14,947 nt of DNA from Candidatus Omnitrophota bacterium (lineage in GTDB: Bacteria; Omnitrophota; Gorgyraeia; B26-G9): positions 1 to 14,947 of the forward strand of contig JAQULA010000020.1 of NCBI GenBank assembly GCA_028718845.1, given 5' to 3'. Under the pieces are notes generated by a model. It worked only from the letters and a program-made list of their open reading frames with translations. It had not been told where the DNA came from and searched no databases. Positions 6,890 through 14,111 of this stretch are shown here, piece by piece. A program made the position numbers and the translations under genes. The first letter of the stretch is position 1; each line of letters starts with the position of its first letter.

Positions 6890-7627
6890 TTAGGTCCTGG
6901 TTTTTAAGATAGCAATTACTTTTTGCCGGTCGGCTTCGGTATCGACGCTGACCGTATCATGGCCGGTTTCCAATACTTTGATGGCATAGCCGTGTTCCAG
7001 CGCCCGCAGCTGTTCCAGCGATTCCGCTTCTTCGAGCCGGGATGATTTCAACCCTTTGAACGTCAGCAGGAAATCCTTGGTGTAAGCGTAAATTCCGATG
7101 TGTTTATACAGGGCAAGCGGTTTTTCTTTATTGTGCCGCAGGGTATTCGGTATCGGTGAACGGGAAAAATAAAGGGCGAAATTGTCTTTCGTGGTAACGA
7201 CCTTGACCACATTGGGATTGTTGTACTCCGCTTCATCGACAATACGGCGTTTTAGCGTCGCCATGACCAGCCCGGGGTTTTCCAGGAGTGCCATGGCAAC
7301 ATCGTTGATCATAGCCGGATGGATTAACGGTTCGTCGCCCTGGATATTCACGATGACCTTTACGTCGAGATCGAACACGACTTCGGTCAGGCGTTCCGTG
7401 CCGGAGGTGTGTTCCTTGGAGGTCAGTACCGCTTTGCCTCCGAAGTTGTCGACCGCCGCTTTAATCCGTTCGTCGTCGGTAGCCACGATAACGTCGTCGA
7501 GGCTGGAGGCCTCCTTTGCCCGTTCGTAAATGTGTTGGATCATCGGTTTTCCCAGGATATCCGCCAAAGCTTTTGCGGCAAGCCGGGTCGACCCATAGCG
7601 GGCCGGAATCACTCCTACGACATCCAT
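6890..7627 (-). CDS. kdsB: 3-deoxy-manno-octulosonate cytidylyltransferase (CMP-Kdo synthetase)
   Basis: A 245-residue cytoplasmic enzyme, normal length for KdsB, which joins CTP and Kdo to give CMP-Kdo for lipid A-core synthesis. The nucleotide-binding N terminus GVIPARYGSTRL (5-16) with Arg10, Ser13 and Lys19, the TSKEHTSGTERL segment, NIQGDEPLI and the YKHIGIYAY region are all recognisable. The usual PGKP after STRL reads AAKA, though the Lys is kept. The ATG at 7627 is preceded by AGGAG. It lies 17 nt behind pyrE on the same strand, so the two form one operon. It is convergent with the SecY-like gene, the stops being only 4 nt apart. It indicates an outer membrane with Kdo-containing lipopolysaccharide. 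Confidence 0.95.
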   Translation of the reverse strand: MDVVGVIPARYGSTRLAAKALADILGKPMIQHIYERAKEASSLDDVIVATDDERIKAAVDNFGGKAVLTSKEHTSGTERLTEVVFDLDVKVIVNIQGDEPLIHPAMINDVAMALLENPGLVMATLKRRIVDEAEYNNPNVVKVVTTKDNFALYFSRSPIPNTLRHNKEKPLALYKHIGIYAYTKDFLLTFKGLKSSRLEEAESLEQLRALEHGYAIKVLETGHDTVSVDTEADRQKVIAILKTRT

Positions 7628-7644
7628 ACGCAGCTCCTATCTGT

Positions 7645-8205
7645 CTAAACGTTAAAATCCCTGATCGTGAAAATCGGCTCAAGCTTAAGGCCGAATTTTT
7701 GTATGTTTTCCTGTGCGCCGTCCAGCCGGTCGACAACGGCAATGACGCGGACGATCTTACACCCGATCGTTTTGATCGCCTCGATCGCCTGCACGGTGGA
7801 AGAACCGGTGGTTACTACATCATCGATGATGACGACCCGGCTTGATTTTTTTAACAGCGGGCCTTCCACCAGTTTTTTCATGCCGTGCGATTTTTCGCTT
7901 TTCCGCACGATAAACCCGTTGAGTGGTTTTTTTACGGTGTGGCTCAGCGCGACAACCGCGCCGACGATCGGATCGGCTCCGAGAGTTAATCCGCCGACGG
8001 CGTCAATACGGTCTTTTTTTATCATATCCAGGATTACCCTGGCGATGTAATAAGCGGTGGGTCCGGAAAGACTGCTGATCCGGGCGTCAAAGTAATAATT
8101 ACTTATTTTGCCGCTGGATAAAACGACCTTCTTTCGTTTGAAGGAAAGGCGGGTGAGATCTTTTAACAATTGTTTTTTTATCAGCGGTATATCGGTTGCC
8201 GGCAT
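7645..8205 (-). CDS. pyrE: Orotate phosphoribosyltransferase
   Basis: A 186-residue cytoplasmic enzyme of pyrimidine synthesis, making orotidine 5'-phosphate from orotate and PRPP. The PRPP-binding motif VVIIDDVVTTGSS is at 124-136. The N-terminal KVVLSSGKISNYYFDAR (26-42) and DAVGGLTLGADPI (68-80) match the OPRT type, and the mobile catalytic loop RKSEKSHG (101-108) follows, all of which argue for PyrE rather than another phosphoribosyltransferase. AAGGAG sits just before the ATG at 8205, and a consensus promoter lies at 8239-8267. Pairing with kdsB is metabolically loose: both serve CTP-dependent steps, since pyrimidine synthesis supplies the CTP used by KdsB. Confidence 0.95.
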   Translation of the reverse strand: MPATDIPLIKKQLLKDLTRLSFKRKKVVLSSGKISNYYFDARISSLSGPTAYYIARVILDMIKKDRIDAVGGLTLGADPIVGAVVALSHTVKKPLNGFIVRKSEKSHGMKKLVEGPLLKKSSRVVIIDDVVTTGSSTVQAIEAIKTIGCKIVRVIAVVDRLDGAQENIQKFGLKLEPIFTIRDFNV

Positions 8206-8238
8206 AGGGTTCTCCTTGGTTTAGTTCAATTTAGTAGG

Positions 8239-8267
8239 ATTATATCCCGAGATGGAGGTTTCGTCAA
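8239..8267 (-). promoter_or_regulatory. Sigma70-type promoter of pyrE-kdsB
   Basis: On the minus strand TTGACG (8267-8262), a 17-nt spacer and TATAAT (8244-8239) give a near-perfect promoter. The predicted start near 8232 leaves a leader of about 27 nt, too short for a classical pyr attenuator. Confidence 0.85.
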
Positions 8268-8269
8268 TA

Positions 8270-8297
8270 CCGGGCGCTGTCGTACGTCGACGCCCGG
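8270..8297. promoter_or_regulatory. Inverted repeat between the divergent pyrE and carboxypeptidase promoters
   Basis: CCGGGCG (8270-8276) and CGCCCGG (8291-8297) are perfect 7-nt inverted arms around a 14-nt centre that itself contains the palindromes CGTACG (8281-8286) and CGTCGACG (8285-8292). It fills the space between the two -35 boxes and is outside both predicted transcripts, so a DNA-level site is likelier than an RNA hairpin. No regulator is identified. Confidence 0.45.
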
Positions 8298-8309
8298 ACG
8301 AAAAAATTA

Positions 8310-8338
8310 TTGACTTGCCGTGTTCACGTGCGTACAAT
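8310..8338 (+). promoter_or_regulatory. Sigma70-type promoter of the D,D-carboxypeptidase gene
   Basis: TTGACT (8310-8315), a 17-nt spacer and TACAAT (8333-8338). The predicted start near 8345 leaves a leader of about 100 nt before the ATG at 8447. The leader includes the palindrome CCCGGCCGGG (8363-8372). I do not recognise it as a known riboswitch. Confidence 0.8.
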
Positions 8339-8446
8339 CATTGCAGAAAACAGTATCGGCATCCCGGCCGGGGGAGCGCGGGAGGTTGAAACGGCTTTTT
8401 CGGAAAATAATACGGAAAATCACGCCAGGAATACGGGGGCAACACG

Positions 8447-9256
8447 ATGAAAGCCTGTTATAAGAAAATAATCGGGGTAATTACGGCCGTCCTTGTCTTA
8501 GGTCTTCCCGGAGCGGCCCGGGGTACGGTTCAGAAAACATTGACCGCTCGTTCGGCTATCGTTATCGATGCCGACCGGGGTACGGTGTTATATCAAAAGA
8601 ATCCTCACCGCCGGCTTCCGGCCGCGAGTACGGTAAAAGTTTTGACCGCATTGATCGCGGTAGAACGATTAGACGCCGCGCAAATGGTATCGATCAGTAA
8701 CCGGGCCGCCGGGATCGCTCCCAGCAAGGCCTATCTCACGCACAACGCCGGGTATACGGCTGCCGACCTGCTTAAGTGCCTGTTGATGAGCTCGGCGAAC
8801 GATGCCGGGGTGGCGCTGGCCGAGGCAATCGGGGGGACCGAAATACAATTTTCATCATTGATGAACAAGCGTGCGAAAGCATTGGGAGCGCGCAACAGTT
8901 TTTTTCTGAATGCCACCGGCCTGCCCGAAGGTAAAAAAGAGCAGTATTCGACGGTTTACGACCTGTCGTTGATTCTAAAAAAAAGCATCACCTATTCCCA
9001 GCTGGTCGAAATAATGAAAACCAAACGAGCGGTGGTTGACGGCAGTGACGGTAAAAAGATTTATTTGCGTAATCACAATAAATTTTTAAAGCAAAAGAAT
9101 AAATATGGATTGATCGGGAAAACCGGATATACGCTCAAAGCCAAACATTGTTTTCTCGGGATGTTTACCAAAGGGAAACGCCGTTTGATTGTAGCTATTC
9201 AGGGAAGCCGCCGGCCCTGGGATGATCTGGACCTGTTGATGAACCGACCATACTGA
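8447..9256 (+). CDS. Serine-type D-Ala-D-Ala carboxypeptidase (peptidase S11, PBP5/DacF family)
   Basis: A 269-residue exported enzyme that trims the terminal D-Ala of peptidoglycan stem peptides. The N terminus is a signal peptide (charged MKACYKK, hydrophobic 8-20, likely cleavage after AARG near 26). The three active-site motifs of the penicillin-binding fold are present and ordered: S61-T-V-K64, S116-A-N118 and K225-T-G227. The protein ends shortly after the catalytic domain, so the C-terminal beta domain and membrane-binding amphipathic helix of E. coli PBP5 are absent, and it is probably a soluble periplasmic form. The ribosome site is weak (G-run 8434-8438). It has its own promoter with a leader of about 100 nt and ends before a bidirectional terminator. 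Confidence 0.93.
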   Translation: MKACYKKIIGVITAVLVLGLPGAARGTVQKTLTARSAIVIDADRGTVLYQKNPHRRLPAASTVKVLTALIAVERLDAAQMVSISNRAAGIAPSKAYLTHNAGYTAADLLKCLLMSSANDAGVALAEAIGGTEIQFSSLMNKRAKALGARNSFFLNATGLPEGKKEQYSTVYDLSLILKKSITYSQLVEIMKTKRAVVDGSDGKKIYLRNHNKFLKQKNKYGLIGKTGYTLKAKHCFLGMFTKGKRRLIVAIQGSRRPWDDLDLLMNRPY

Positions 9257-9292
9257 GGCTGGCAGGCCGGTGACGGATATTAGGAAAAATGA

Positions 9293-9325
9293 AAAAATTG
9301 AGGGCGAAATCAGCCCTCAATTTTT
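9293..9325. terminator. Bidirectional intrinsic terminator between carboxypeptidase and ferredoxin genes
   Basis: A 13-bp perfect stem, 9293-9305 with 9313-9325, around the loop GAAATCA. The core is TTGAGGGC/GCCCTCAA, with A5 before and T5 after on each strand, so it can stop transcription from both convergent genes. The right arm encodes the last residues of ferredoxin and the ferredoxin stop codon lies in the loop. Confidence 0.92.
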
Positions 9326-9498
9326 ATTGCTTCGACCGGACAGCTTGAAGCCGCTTCTTTCGCCGCTTCAACGGCATCGGCCGGGATTGTGGAGCCAATA
9401 ACGGTAGCCTTGTCATCGTCCATTTGGAACACGTCGGAACACATATTGGCGCATAAGCCGCATCCGACACAGGCATCTTTATCAATAGTTGCTTTCAT
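9310..9498 (-). CDS. Monocluster [4Fe-4S] ferredoxin
   Basis: A 62-residue electron carrier. Cys10, Cys13, Cys16 and Cys53 (followed by Pro) form the ligand set of single-cluster ferredoxins such as those of Thermotoga and Desulfovibrio. A further Cys20 sits where Thermotoga-type ferredoxins have a cysteine disulphide-bonded to a second one about eight residues before the last ligand; here that partner position is Ala45, so Cys20 is free. The chain is acidic, as expected. The ATG at 9498 has GGAGG 6-8 nt upstream and a consensus promoter at 9531-9559, so it is a single-gene transcript. The physiological partner is not indicated by the neighbours. Confidence 0.95.
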   Translation of the reverse strand: MKATIDKDACVGCGLCANMCSDVFQMDDDKATVIGSTIPADAVEAAKEAASSCPVEAIKIEG

Positions 9499-9530
9499 GA
9501 ATATCCTCCTTCCCGTTTAGAATTTGTTTT

Positions 9531-9559
9531 ATTATAAATGCAAACAAAAATTAATGCAA
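9531..9559 (-). promoter_or_regulatory. Sigma70-type promoter of the ferredoxin gene
   Basis: On the minus strand TTGCAT (9559-9554), a 17-nt spacer and TATAAT (9536-9531). The predicted start near 9524 gives a short leader containing AAGGAGG. It is back to back with the nth promoter. Confidence 0.8.
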
Positions 9560-9577
9560 TTATTTTTTTATAAAATT

Positions 9578-9586
9578 TGATACAAT
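9578..9586 (+). promoter_or_regulatory. Extended -10 promoter of nth
   Basis: TG at 9578-9579, one base, then TACAAT (9581-9586) make an extended -10 element in an A/T-rich setting; no good -35 box is found 17 nt upstream. The predicted start near 9593 is only about 7 nt before the ATG at 9600. Confidence 0.55.
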
Positions 9587-9599
9587 ATCCTCAGTATTA

Positions 9600-10274
9600 A
9601 TGAACAAGGGATTGGGGATGGATGCTTTGAACGCTCTTAAGCGAAAAACCGGCCTGATTATCCGGCGGTTGCGACTGGCTTATCCCGATGCGCGGATCGG
9701 ATTGCGGTTTGCCGCTCCGTTTGAACTGATGGTTGCGGTTATATTATCGGCACAATGCACGGACAAACGGGTCAATATCGTGACCGAGGGGTTGTTCAAA
9801 AAGTACCGGGATATCGCGGATTATGCCGCGGCCGACGTAAGAACATTCGAACAGGATATCCGTTCTACCGGATTTTTCCGTAATAAATCGCGGAATATTA
9901 TCGCCGCGGCGCGGATGTTATTGAGCGAATACGGCGGCAGGATACCGGATACCATGGCGGAATTGATCCGTCTTCCCGGCGTCGCGCGGAAAACCGGAAA
10001 TATTATCCTGCATACCTTGTTTGGAAAACCGGAAGGGATCGCGGTCGATACCCACGTGCGTCGTATCAGCCGGCGACTGGGGCTTTCCGGTAATGACAAT
10101 CCGGCGTCGATCGAACGCGATCTGATGCGGATAGTTCCGAAACGATACTGGGGAACGATCGGGCATCTTTTGATCGAACACGGCCGGGCGGTATGCGCGG
10201 CGAGAAAACCCCGCTGTAATGAATGCGTGGTCAGCGCGCGGTGCGATTATTATGCCGCGTCTCAACGAAGGTAG
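9600..10274 (+). CDS. nth: Endonuclease III (DNA glycosylase/AP lyase)
   Basis: A 224-residue base-excision repair enzyme that removes oxidised pyrimidines and cleaves the abasic site. The helix-hairpin-helix LPGVARKTGN (125-134) carries catalytic Lys131, VDTHVRR (149-155) carries catalytic Asp150, and the C-terminal [4Fe-4S] cluster is C199-X6-C206-X2-C209-X5-C215. The ILSAQCTD segment (48-55) is also typical. The ATG at 9600 would sit about 7 nt from the transcript start and has no ribosome site; the in-frame ATG at 9618, preceded by AAGGG, is an alternative that would remove six poorly conserved residues. The first SGNH gene follows within 33 nt and may be co-transcribed. Confidence 0.95.
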   Translation: MNKGLGMDALNALKRKTGLIIRRLRLAYPDARIGLRFAAPFELMVAVILSAQCTDKRVNIVTEGLFKKYRDIADYAAADVRTFEQDIRSTGFFRNKSRNIIAAARMLLSEYGGRIPDTMAELIRLPGVARKTGNIILHTLFGKPEGIAVDTHVRRISRRLGLSGNDNPASIERDLMRIVPKRYWGTIGHLLIEHGRAVCAARKPRCNECVVSARCDYYAASQRR

Positions 10275-10306
10275 TGTTGACATCATCAACCCGGCTCAGC
10301 AAAGGT

Positions 10307-11782
10307 ATGGAACCGATTTCCGGAAAAACCAAAACAGGATTGATTATCGGCGGGATCATCACGGCGTTAATTGCGGCGGAACTGCTGTTGCGGGGTATGA
10401 GTTTTTTTGCCGGGCGGATTTTTCCGCATGAACCGGCGCAGCGGGATCCGGATACCGGCAAGACGGCACGGGTAATTCTCTGCCTGGGCGATTCGTTCAC
10501 TTATGGGATCGGCGCCGGGTTTGAGAACAGTTATCCGGTTCAGCTGGAGCGAGTGCTTAACGCGCGCAGTCCGAAAGAAAAATTTGTCGTGTTCAATTAC
10601 GGGGTGCCGGGAAATAATTCGACCCAGGTATTGGAGAAAATGCGCGCCGCTTTTTTTCGGACCCGTCCGGATGCCGTAGTGGTAATGTCCGGTTGTAACG
10701 ATAATTGGAATTTCAGCCGGGTCGCTTGGCAGTGGAACTGGCCGGCGCTGCTGGCCGATTTGCTGGTATCCCGCTCAAAGCTCACCCGCTTAATCGCGGT
10801 TTATTCCCAACAGCGGGAAGCAGCGCGGCCGGTTTTATCTCGGCGCACGGGTGATGCTCTGGCGGAAAGAACCCGGGATCCGGGAAAGTTGATCGCTTAT
10901 GGGAATGTGTATCGCGGATATGGGCAATATGACCGGGCGGTAATTTTTTATAAAAAAGCGATCGCGCTTTCTCCGCAATATCGCACCGGATTGCTGGAAC
11001 TGGGCCGTTGTTACCGGCTTAACCGTGAATACCGAAAAGCCGTTGCGGCCCTGGCCGGAGCAATCCGGCTGGATCCGGACGATGCCGAAATCTATGCCGA
11101 AATAGACGATGCTTTTATCGGTCTGGATAACGTTACCGAGACGATCCGGTTTTATACCGAGCTTATGGATGGGTTTCCCGGTAGTCTGCCGGCCCGGCGG
11201 GGGCTGGCCCGGGCGTATGCGTACCGGGCCGGACAGCTTTTTCTGACCAATCAATTGGATGCGGCTTATGAAGCTTATGCCGCGGCGGCCGCGCTTGATC
11301 CGGAAAATGCCAAGGCTAAAGAAGGTACCGGCATCGTTGCGGGGTTCCGGGGAAGGCAGCGGTTTAATTTTGCGTTTATGGCCCAGGGGCAGGACTATAG
11401 TTTGCCGAACGTGTTAATGGGCTGTATCGTGGTAAAGAATCTGCCTCCGCAAAAAATCGCCGAGGAACTTTTGTACCGGAACCTGTCGGCGATGGTACGG
11501 CTGTGCCGGCAGTATCATGTGCCGCTTATTTTTTCCGGGTATCCGGAAGATATTCCCGTGGCGATGCGCGAGGTTGCCGGGTTGTATGAGATTCCTTGTG
11601 TGGATCATTTATCGGGGTTTGAACGGCTGCAGGCATTTGTTCCGGGAAGCCGTTTTTTTGTTTCAGCGGAAGACCGGCATTGTACTGCGGCAGGTTACCG
11701 GATAATGGCCGAAAATATTGCGGAAGCACTCATTCCCGTAATAAACGCGAGGAACAATGAATCCGTTGTCGTCGGGAAATAA
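10307..11782 (+). CDS. Membrane-anchored SGNH/GDSL hydrolase with inserted TPR domain, copy 1
   Basis: A 491-residue protein. A hydrophobic segment (11-28) near the N terminus is a signal anchor, so the rest is probably periplasmic. The SGNH hydrolase half begins with LGDSFTYG (60-67, nucleophile Ser63), then NYGVPGNNS (97-105) and SGCND (128-132, oxyanion Asn131). Instead of continuing, the chain enters about 150 residues of TPR-like repeats (194-345), after which the final block DRHCTAAGY (456-464, Asp456 and His458) closes the catalytic set. SGNH enzymes are esterases, acyltransferases or deacetylases, often on cell-surface glycans. The ATG at 10307 is chosen because copy 2 aligns from its own start; a TTG at 10277 with GAAGG 5 nt upstream is a serious alternative. 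It overlaps copy 2 by 26 nt. Confidence 0.82.
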   Translation: MEPISGKTKTGLIIGGIITALIAAELLLRGMSFFAGRIFPHEPAQRDPDTGKTARVILCLGDSFTYGIGAGFENSYPVQLERVLNARSPKEKFVVFNYGVPGNNSTQVLEKMRAAFFRTRPDAVVVMSGCNDNWNFSRVAWQWNWPALLADLLVSRSKLTRLIAVYSQQREAARPVLSRRTGDALAERTRDPGKLIAYGNVYRGYGQYDRAVIFYKKAIALSPQYRTGLLELGRCYRLNREYRKAVAALAGAIRLDPDDAEIYAEIDDAFIGLDNVTETIRFYTELMDGFPGSLPARRGLARAYAYRAGQLFLTNQLDAAYEAYAAAAALDPENAKAKEGTGIVAGFRGRQRFNFAFMAQGQDYSLPNVLMGCIVVKNLPPQKIAEELLYRNLSAMVRLCRQYHVPLIFSGYPEDIPVAMREVAGLYEIPCVDHLSGFERLQAFVPGSRFFVSAEDRHCTAAGYRIMAENIAEALIPVINARNNESVVVGK

Positions 11783-13223
11783 AATACTGCTGGTTATCGG
11801 GGGAATCGTCCTGGCTTTTTGCCTGATCGAGGCCGGATTGCATATCGGTAGTTTTTTCAACATCCGCGCGTCCTTGCCCGGCAATGATTTTTCGAAACTT
11901 GCGGCCGATGAGTATGTTATCGTCTGCCTGGGAGATTCGTTCACTTATGGGATCGGCGCCGGGCGCAGCCGCAGTTATCCCGCGCAGTTGTCCCGGATTT
12001 TAAATAAACGAGCCGGCCGGCACGTATTTCGGGTGATAAACCTCGGGGTTCCGGGGTCAAATTCAACCCAGGCGGTGATAACGCTTAAAAAACTGCTTAC
12101 CCGCTTAACGCCGGATATGGTGATCGTTCTTGCCGGTATCAATGATGAAAATAACTTTAGCCGGGTTATCGGAAAAGCGGCCTGGGCGGGGATTCGCAGC
12201 AAGTCGGTATTAGCGCATTCGCGGATATATAAATTTTTTTCTATCTCCCGGGAAAATATTTCCGGGGCGCTCCGGCGGGCCGGACAAAACCGGGATGAGG
12301 TCCATGTTCCGCGTTCGGTATTCGCGGGCAACGATGCGGGTAAATTGATCGGCTGCGGTAATATCGCCCGGAATTATGGGAAGTACCGGGAAGCGGAGTT
12401 GTTGTATCTCAAGGCCTTGCGCATAGACCCGGAAAATGCGGCGGCGACCGTTGAATTGGGGCGCTGTCTGAAATTACGCGGCGAGTATACCGGAGCCTGC
12501 GCTGTTCTGATCGGACTGATCCGTAGGGATCCCCGGCGGGAGCAGGCGCTTAACGAAATCCAGGATATCCTGGTCCGGGAAAATAACCCCGATCATTCCG
12601 TGCAGGTGTACTCCGACTTGGCGGCGGAGTTTCCCGGAGAACCGTATTTTTCCCGGCAACGTTTGTGGGCGTATGAGTTGCGGGCCGGGGCGGAGTTGTC
12701 AAACCGGCGGTTTCCGGAGGCCCTGGCCGATTACGCGAAGCTGGTTGAGTTTGATCCGGAAAATACCGCGGCCCGCCGGCAGATCGTAAGAATACGCAAA
12801 AAGGTTGCCCGTTCCGTCTGGATCCCTTACTATGTTTTTGAACCGCGGGGAAATCCGATCATGAATCTGTTCCGGGTCGGTATCGCCAGGCATATCGCCG
12901 ATGATAAAGAGATTGCCGGGACCATTCTTTCCGATAATCTTGCGCAGATTTGCGAAATCTGCCGGCTTCATGGTATTCGTCTGCTTTTTTCCGGGTATCC
13001 CGATGAGGTCCCATTGCCGATGCGTGAGGCGGCGCAACGTTACGCTGTCCCGCTGGTTGAACATGCCGAAAGATTTGCCGTCTGTGGTGCCGCCGCGGTG
13101 CCGCTGCGGTTTTTTGTGTCCGAAAACGATACTCATTGCACTTCCGAGGGATACCGGGTCATGGCGGAAAATATTGCGGAATGCATAATGAATTCGGAAC
13201 CGGGCGATAGCCGGTTCCGTTAA
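11757..13223 (+). CDS. Membrane-anchored SGNH/GDSL hydrolase with inserted TPR domain, copy 2
   Basis: A 488-residue paralogue of the preceding gene with the same layout: signal anchor (9-25), LGDSFTYG (58-65, Ser61), NLGVPGSNS, AGINDENNFS (oxyanion Asn), TPR-like repeats (about 194-348) and the closing block DTHCTSEGY (458-466, Asp458 and His460). All catalytic positions are kept, so both copies should be active. The ATG has GAGG 5 nt upstream and lies 26 nt inside copy 1, implying coupled translation. The pair may process the same kind of surface polymer with different substrate preference, or act as a heteromer through their TPRs; neither is shown by the sequence. Its stop overlaps the stop of the opposing DUF89 gene. 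Confidence 0.84.
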   Translation: MNPLSSGNKILLVIGGIVLAFCLIEAGLHIGSFFNIRASLPGNDFSKLAADEYVIVCLGDSFTYGIGAGRSRSYPAQLSRILNKRAGRHVFRVINLGVPGSNSTQAVITLKKLLTRLTPDMVIVLAGINDENNFSRVIGKAAWAGIRSKSVLAHSRIYKFFSISRENISGALRRAGQNRDEVHVPRSVFAGNDAGKLIGCGNIARNYGKYREAELLYLKALRIDPENAAATVELGRCLKLRGEYTGACAVLIGLIRRDPRREQALNEIQDILVRENNPDHSVQVYSDLAAEFPGEPYFSRQRLWAYELRAGAELSNRRFPEALADYAKLVEFDPENTAARRQIVRIRKKVARSVWIPYYVFEPRGNPIMNLFRVGIARHIADDKEIAGTILSDNLAQICEICRLHGIRLLFSGYPDEVPLPMREAAQRYAVPLVEHAERFAVCGAAAVPLRFFVSENDTHCTSEGYRVMAENIAECIMNSEPGDSRFR

Positions 13224-14074
13224 CGCCGGATAAATACGTAGCTGTTGCGCGCAACCCCTAAACTTTCGGCTACCGGAGCACACTTGGCCATCAATAAGTG
13301 GAATAGTTTTCCTTCAAACCCGGATAATTCCGAAAAGGTTTCGTAGTAGCCCATTCCTTTGGCAATGATCAGGTCGCAATTCCGGAGCGCTTTGCTCAAT
13401 GCCGGATTAATCGTAGCTAATTCGATCCCGACGGCGTCGTTACCGGAACCGGACACCCGTGCGATTTGGGCGAAACAGGCGGTTTTTTTTAGGTCGCGCA
13501 GGGTAAGGTCATTTTGAATCGGCCCGGATTTTACTACATAAAGTACCTCGGCCCGGGTTTCCAGAAAGCGCAGCAACGGGAGGTCGAAAAACACCTCCCC
13601 GGCATTATCGGCGAAAAAAATAATCCGACGTGCTTTCGCCAGCTTTTTTTGGAATTCCCGGCGGTTGTTGATCGTGAAGCGAATACGGCGGCGCATTTCC
13701 CGGCCGGAATGGTCCAGTTGTTTAAAAAAATCCAGTGAATTTCCGGAAACGGAGAAGCGTAATAATTCATTGAGGGTGTGTTTATAGGCCGGCCGCATGG
13801 TTCGGGCGATCTCGCGCGAACTACGGATTTCCGCGTTTTTACGTTGTTTGAACGCATTCGACACCCCGGTATGCTGCTTAATCATCCGGTTTATCGCGGT
13901 GAATAACACCGCCGGAACTTTATCCGGACGGAATTCCCGGTTAAGATGGGCCAATAAAATTTTTTGCAACGCGGCTTTTTTATGGGCCAATCGCGGTTTT
14001 TGCGCTAATGACAGGTCAAGAGTGCGGAGGGTCAATGTGCGCAAACAGGGTAAACATTCTTGATTCACCAACAT
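13220..14074 (-). CDS. DUF89 (ARMT1-like) metal-dependent phosphatase family protein
   Basis: A 284-residue cytoplasmic protein. Family features in order are the N-terminal ECLPC (6-10), SGNSLDFF (110-117), the metal-site motif FADNAGEVFFDLPLL (154-168) with Asp156 and Asn157, VKSGPIQNDLT (181-191), a further Asp213, DLIIAKGMGYYE (234-245) and LLMAKCAPVAESLGV (260-274). DUF89 proteins are Co/Ni/Mn-dependent phosphatases thought to remove damaged sugar or metabolite phosphates; the physiological substrate is unknown here. In the AKG motif the usual Gln-Gly-Asn reads Met-Gly-Tyr. AAGGAG lies 8 nt before the ATG and a consensus promoter is at 14112-14140. The 3' end overlaps the SGNH copy 2 stop codon. 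Confidence 0.88.
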   Translation of the reverse strand: MLVNQECLPCLRTLTLRTLDLSLAQKPRLAHKKAALQKILLAHLNREFRPDKVPAVLFTAINRMIKQHTGVSNAFKQRKNAEIRSSREIARTMRPAYKHTLNELLRFSVSGNSLDFFKQLDHSGREMRRRIRFTINNRREFQKKLAKARRIIFFADNAGEVFFDLPLLRFLETRAEVLYVVKSGPIQNDLTLRDLKKTACFAQIARVSGSGNDAVGIELATINPALSKALRNCDLIIAKGMGYYETFSELSGFEGKLFHLLMAKCAPVAESLGVARNSYVFIRR

Positions 14075-14111
14075 TGATCGTACTCCTTGTCTATTGTGTC
14101 AGGAATAACCG

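Noticed and set aside
10223..10306. Longer N terminus for SGNH copy 1 starting inside nth
   Set aside because: The extra residues do not resemble the paralogue, whose start aligns with the ATG at 10307; only the TTG at 10277 remains as an alternative.
12699..13283. Long minus-strand frame opposite SGNH copy 2
   Set aside because: The plus strand encodes conserved SGNH and TPR motifs across the whole stretch; the minus frame lacks a ribosome site, a promoter and any recognisable domain.
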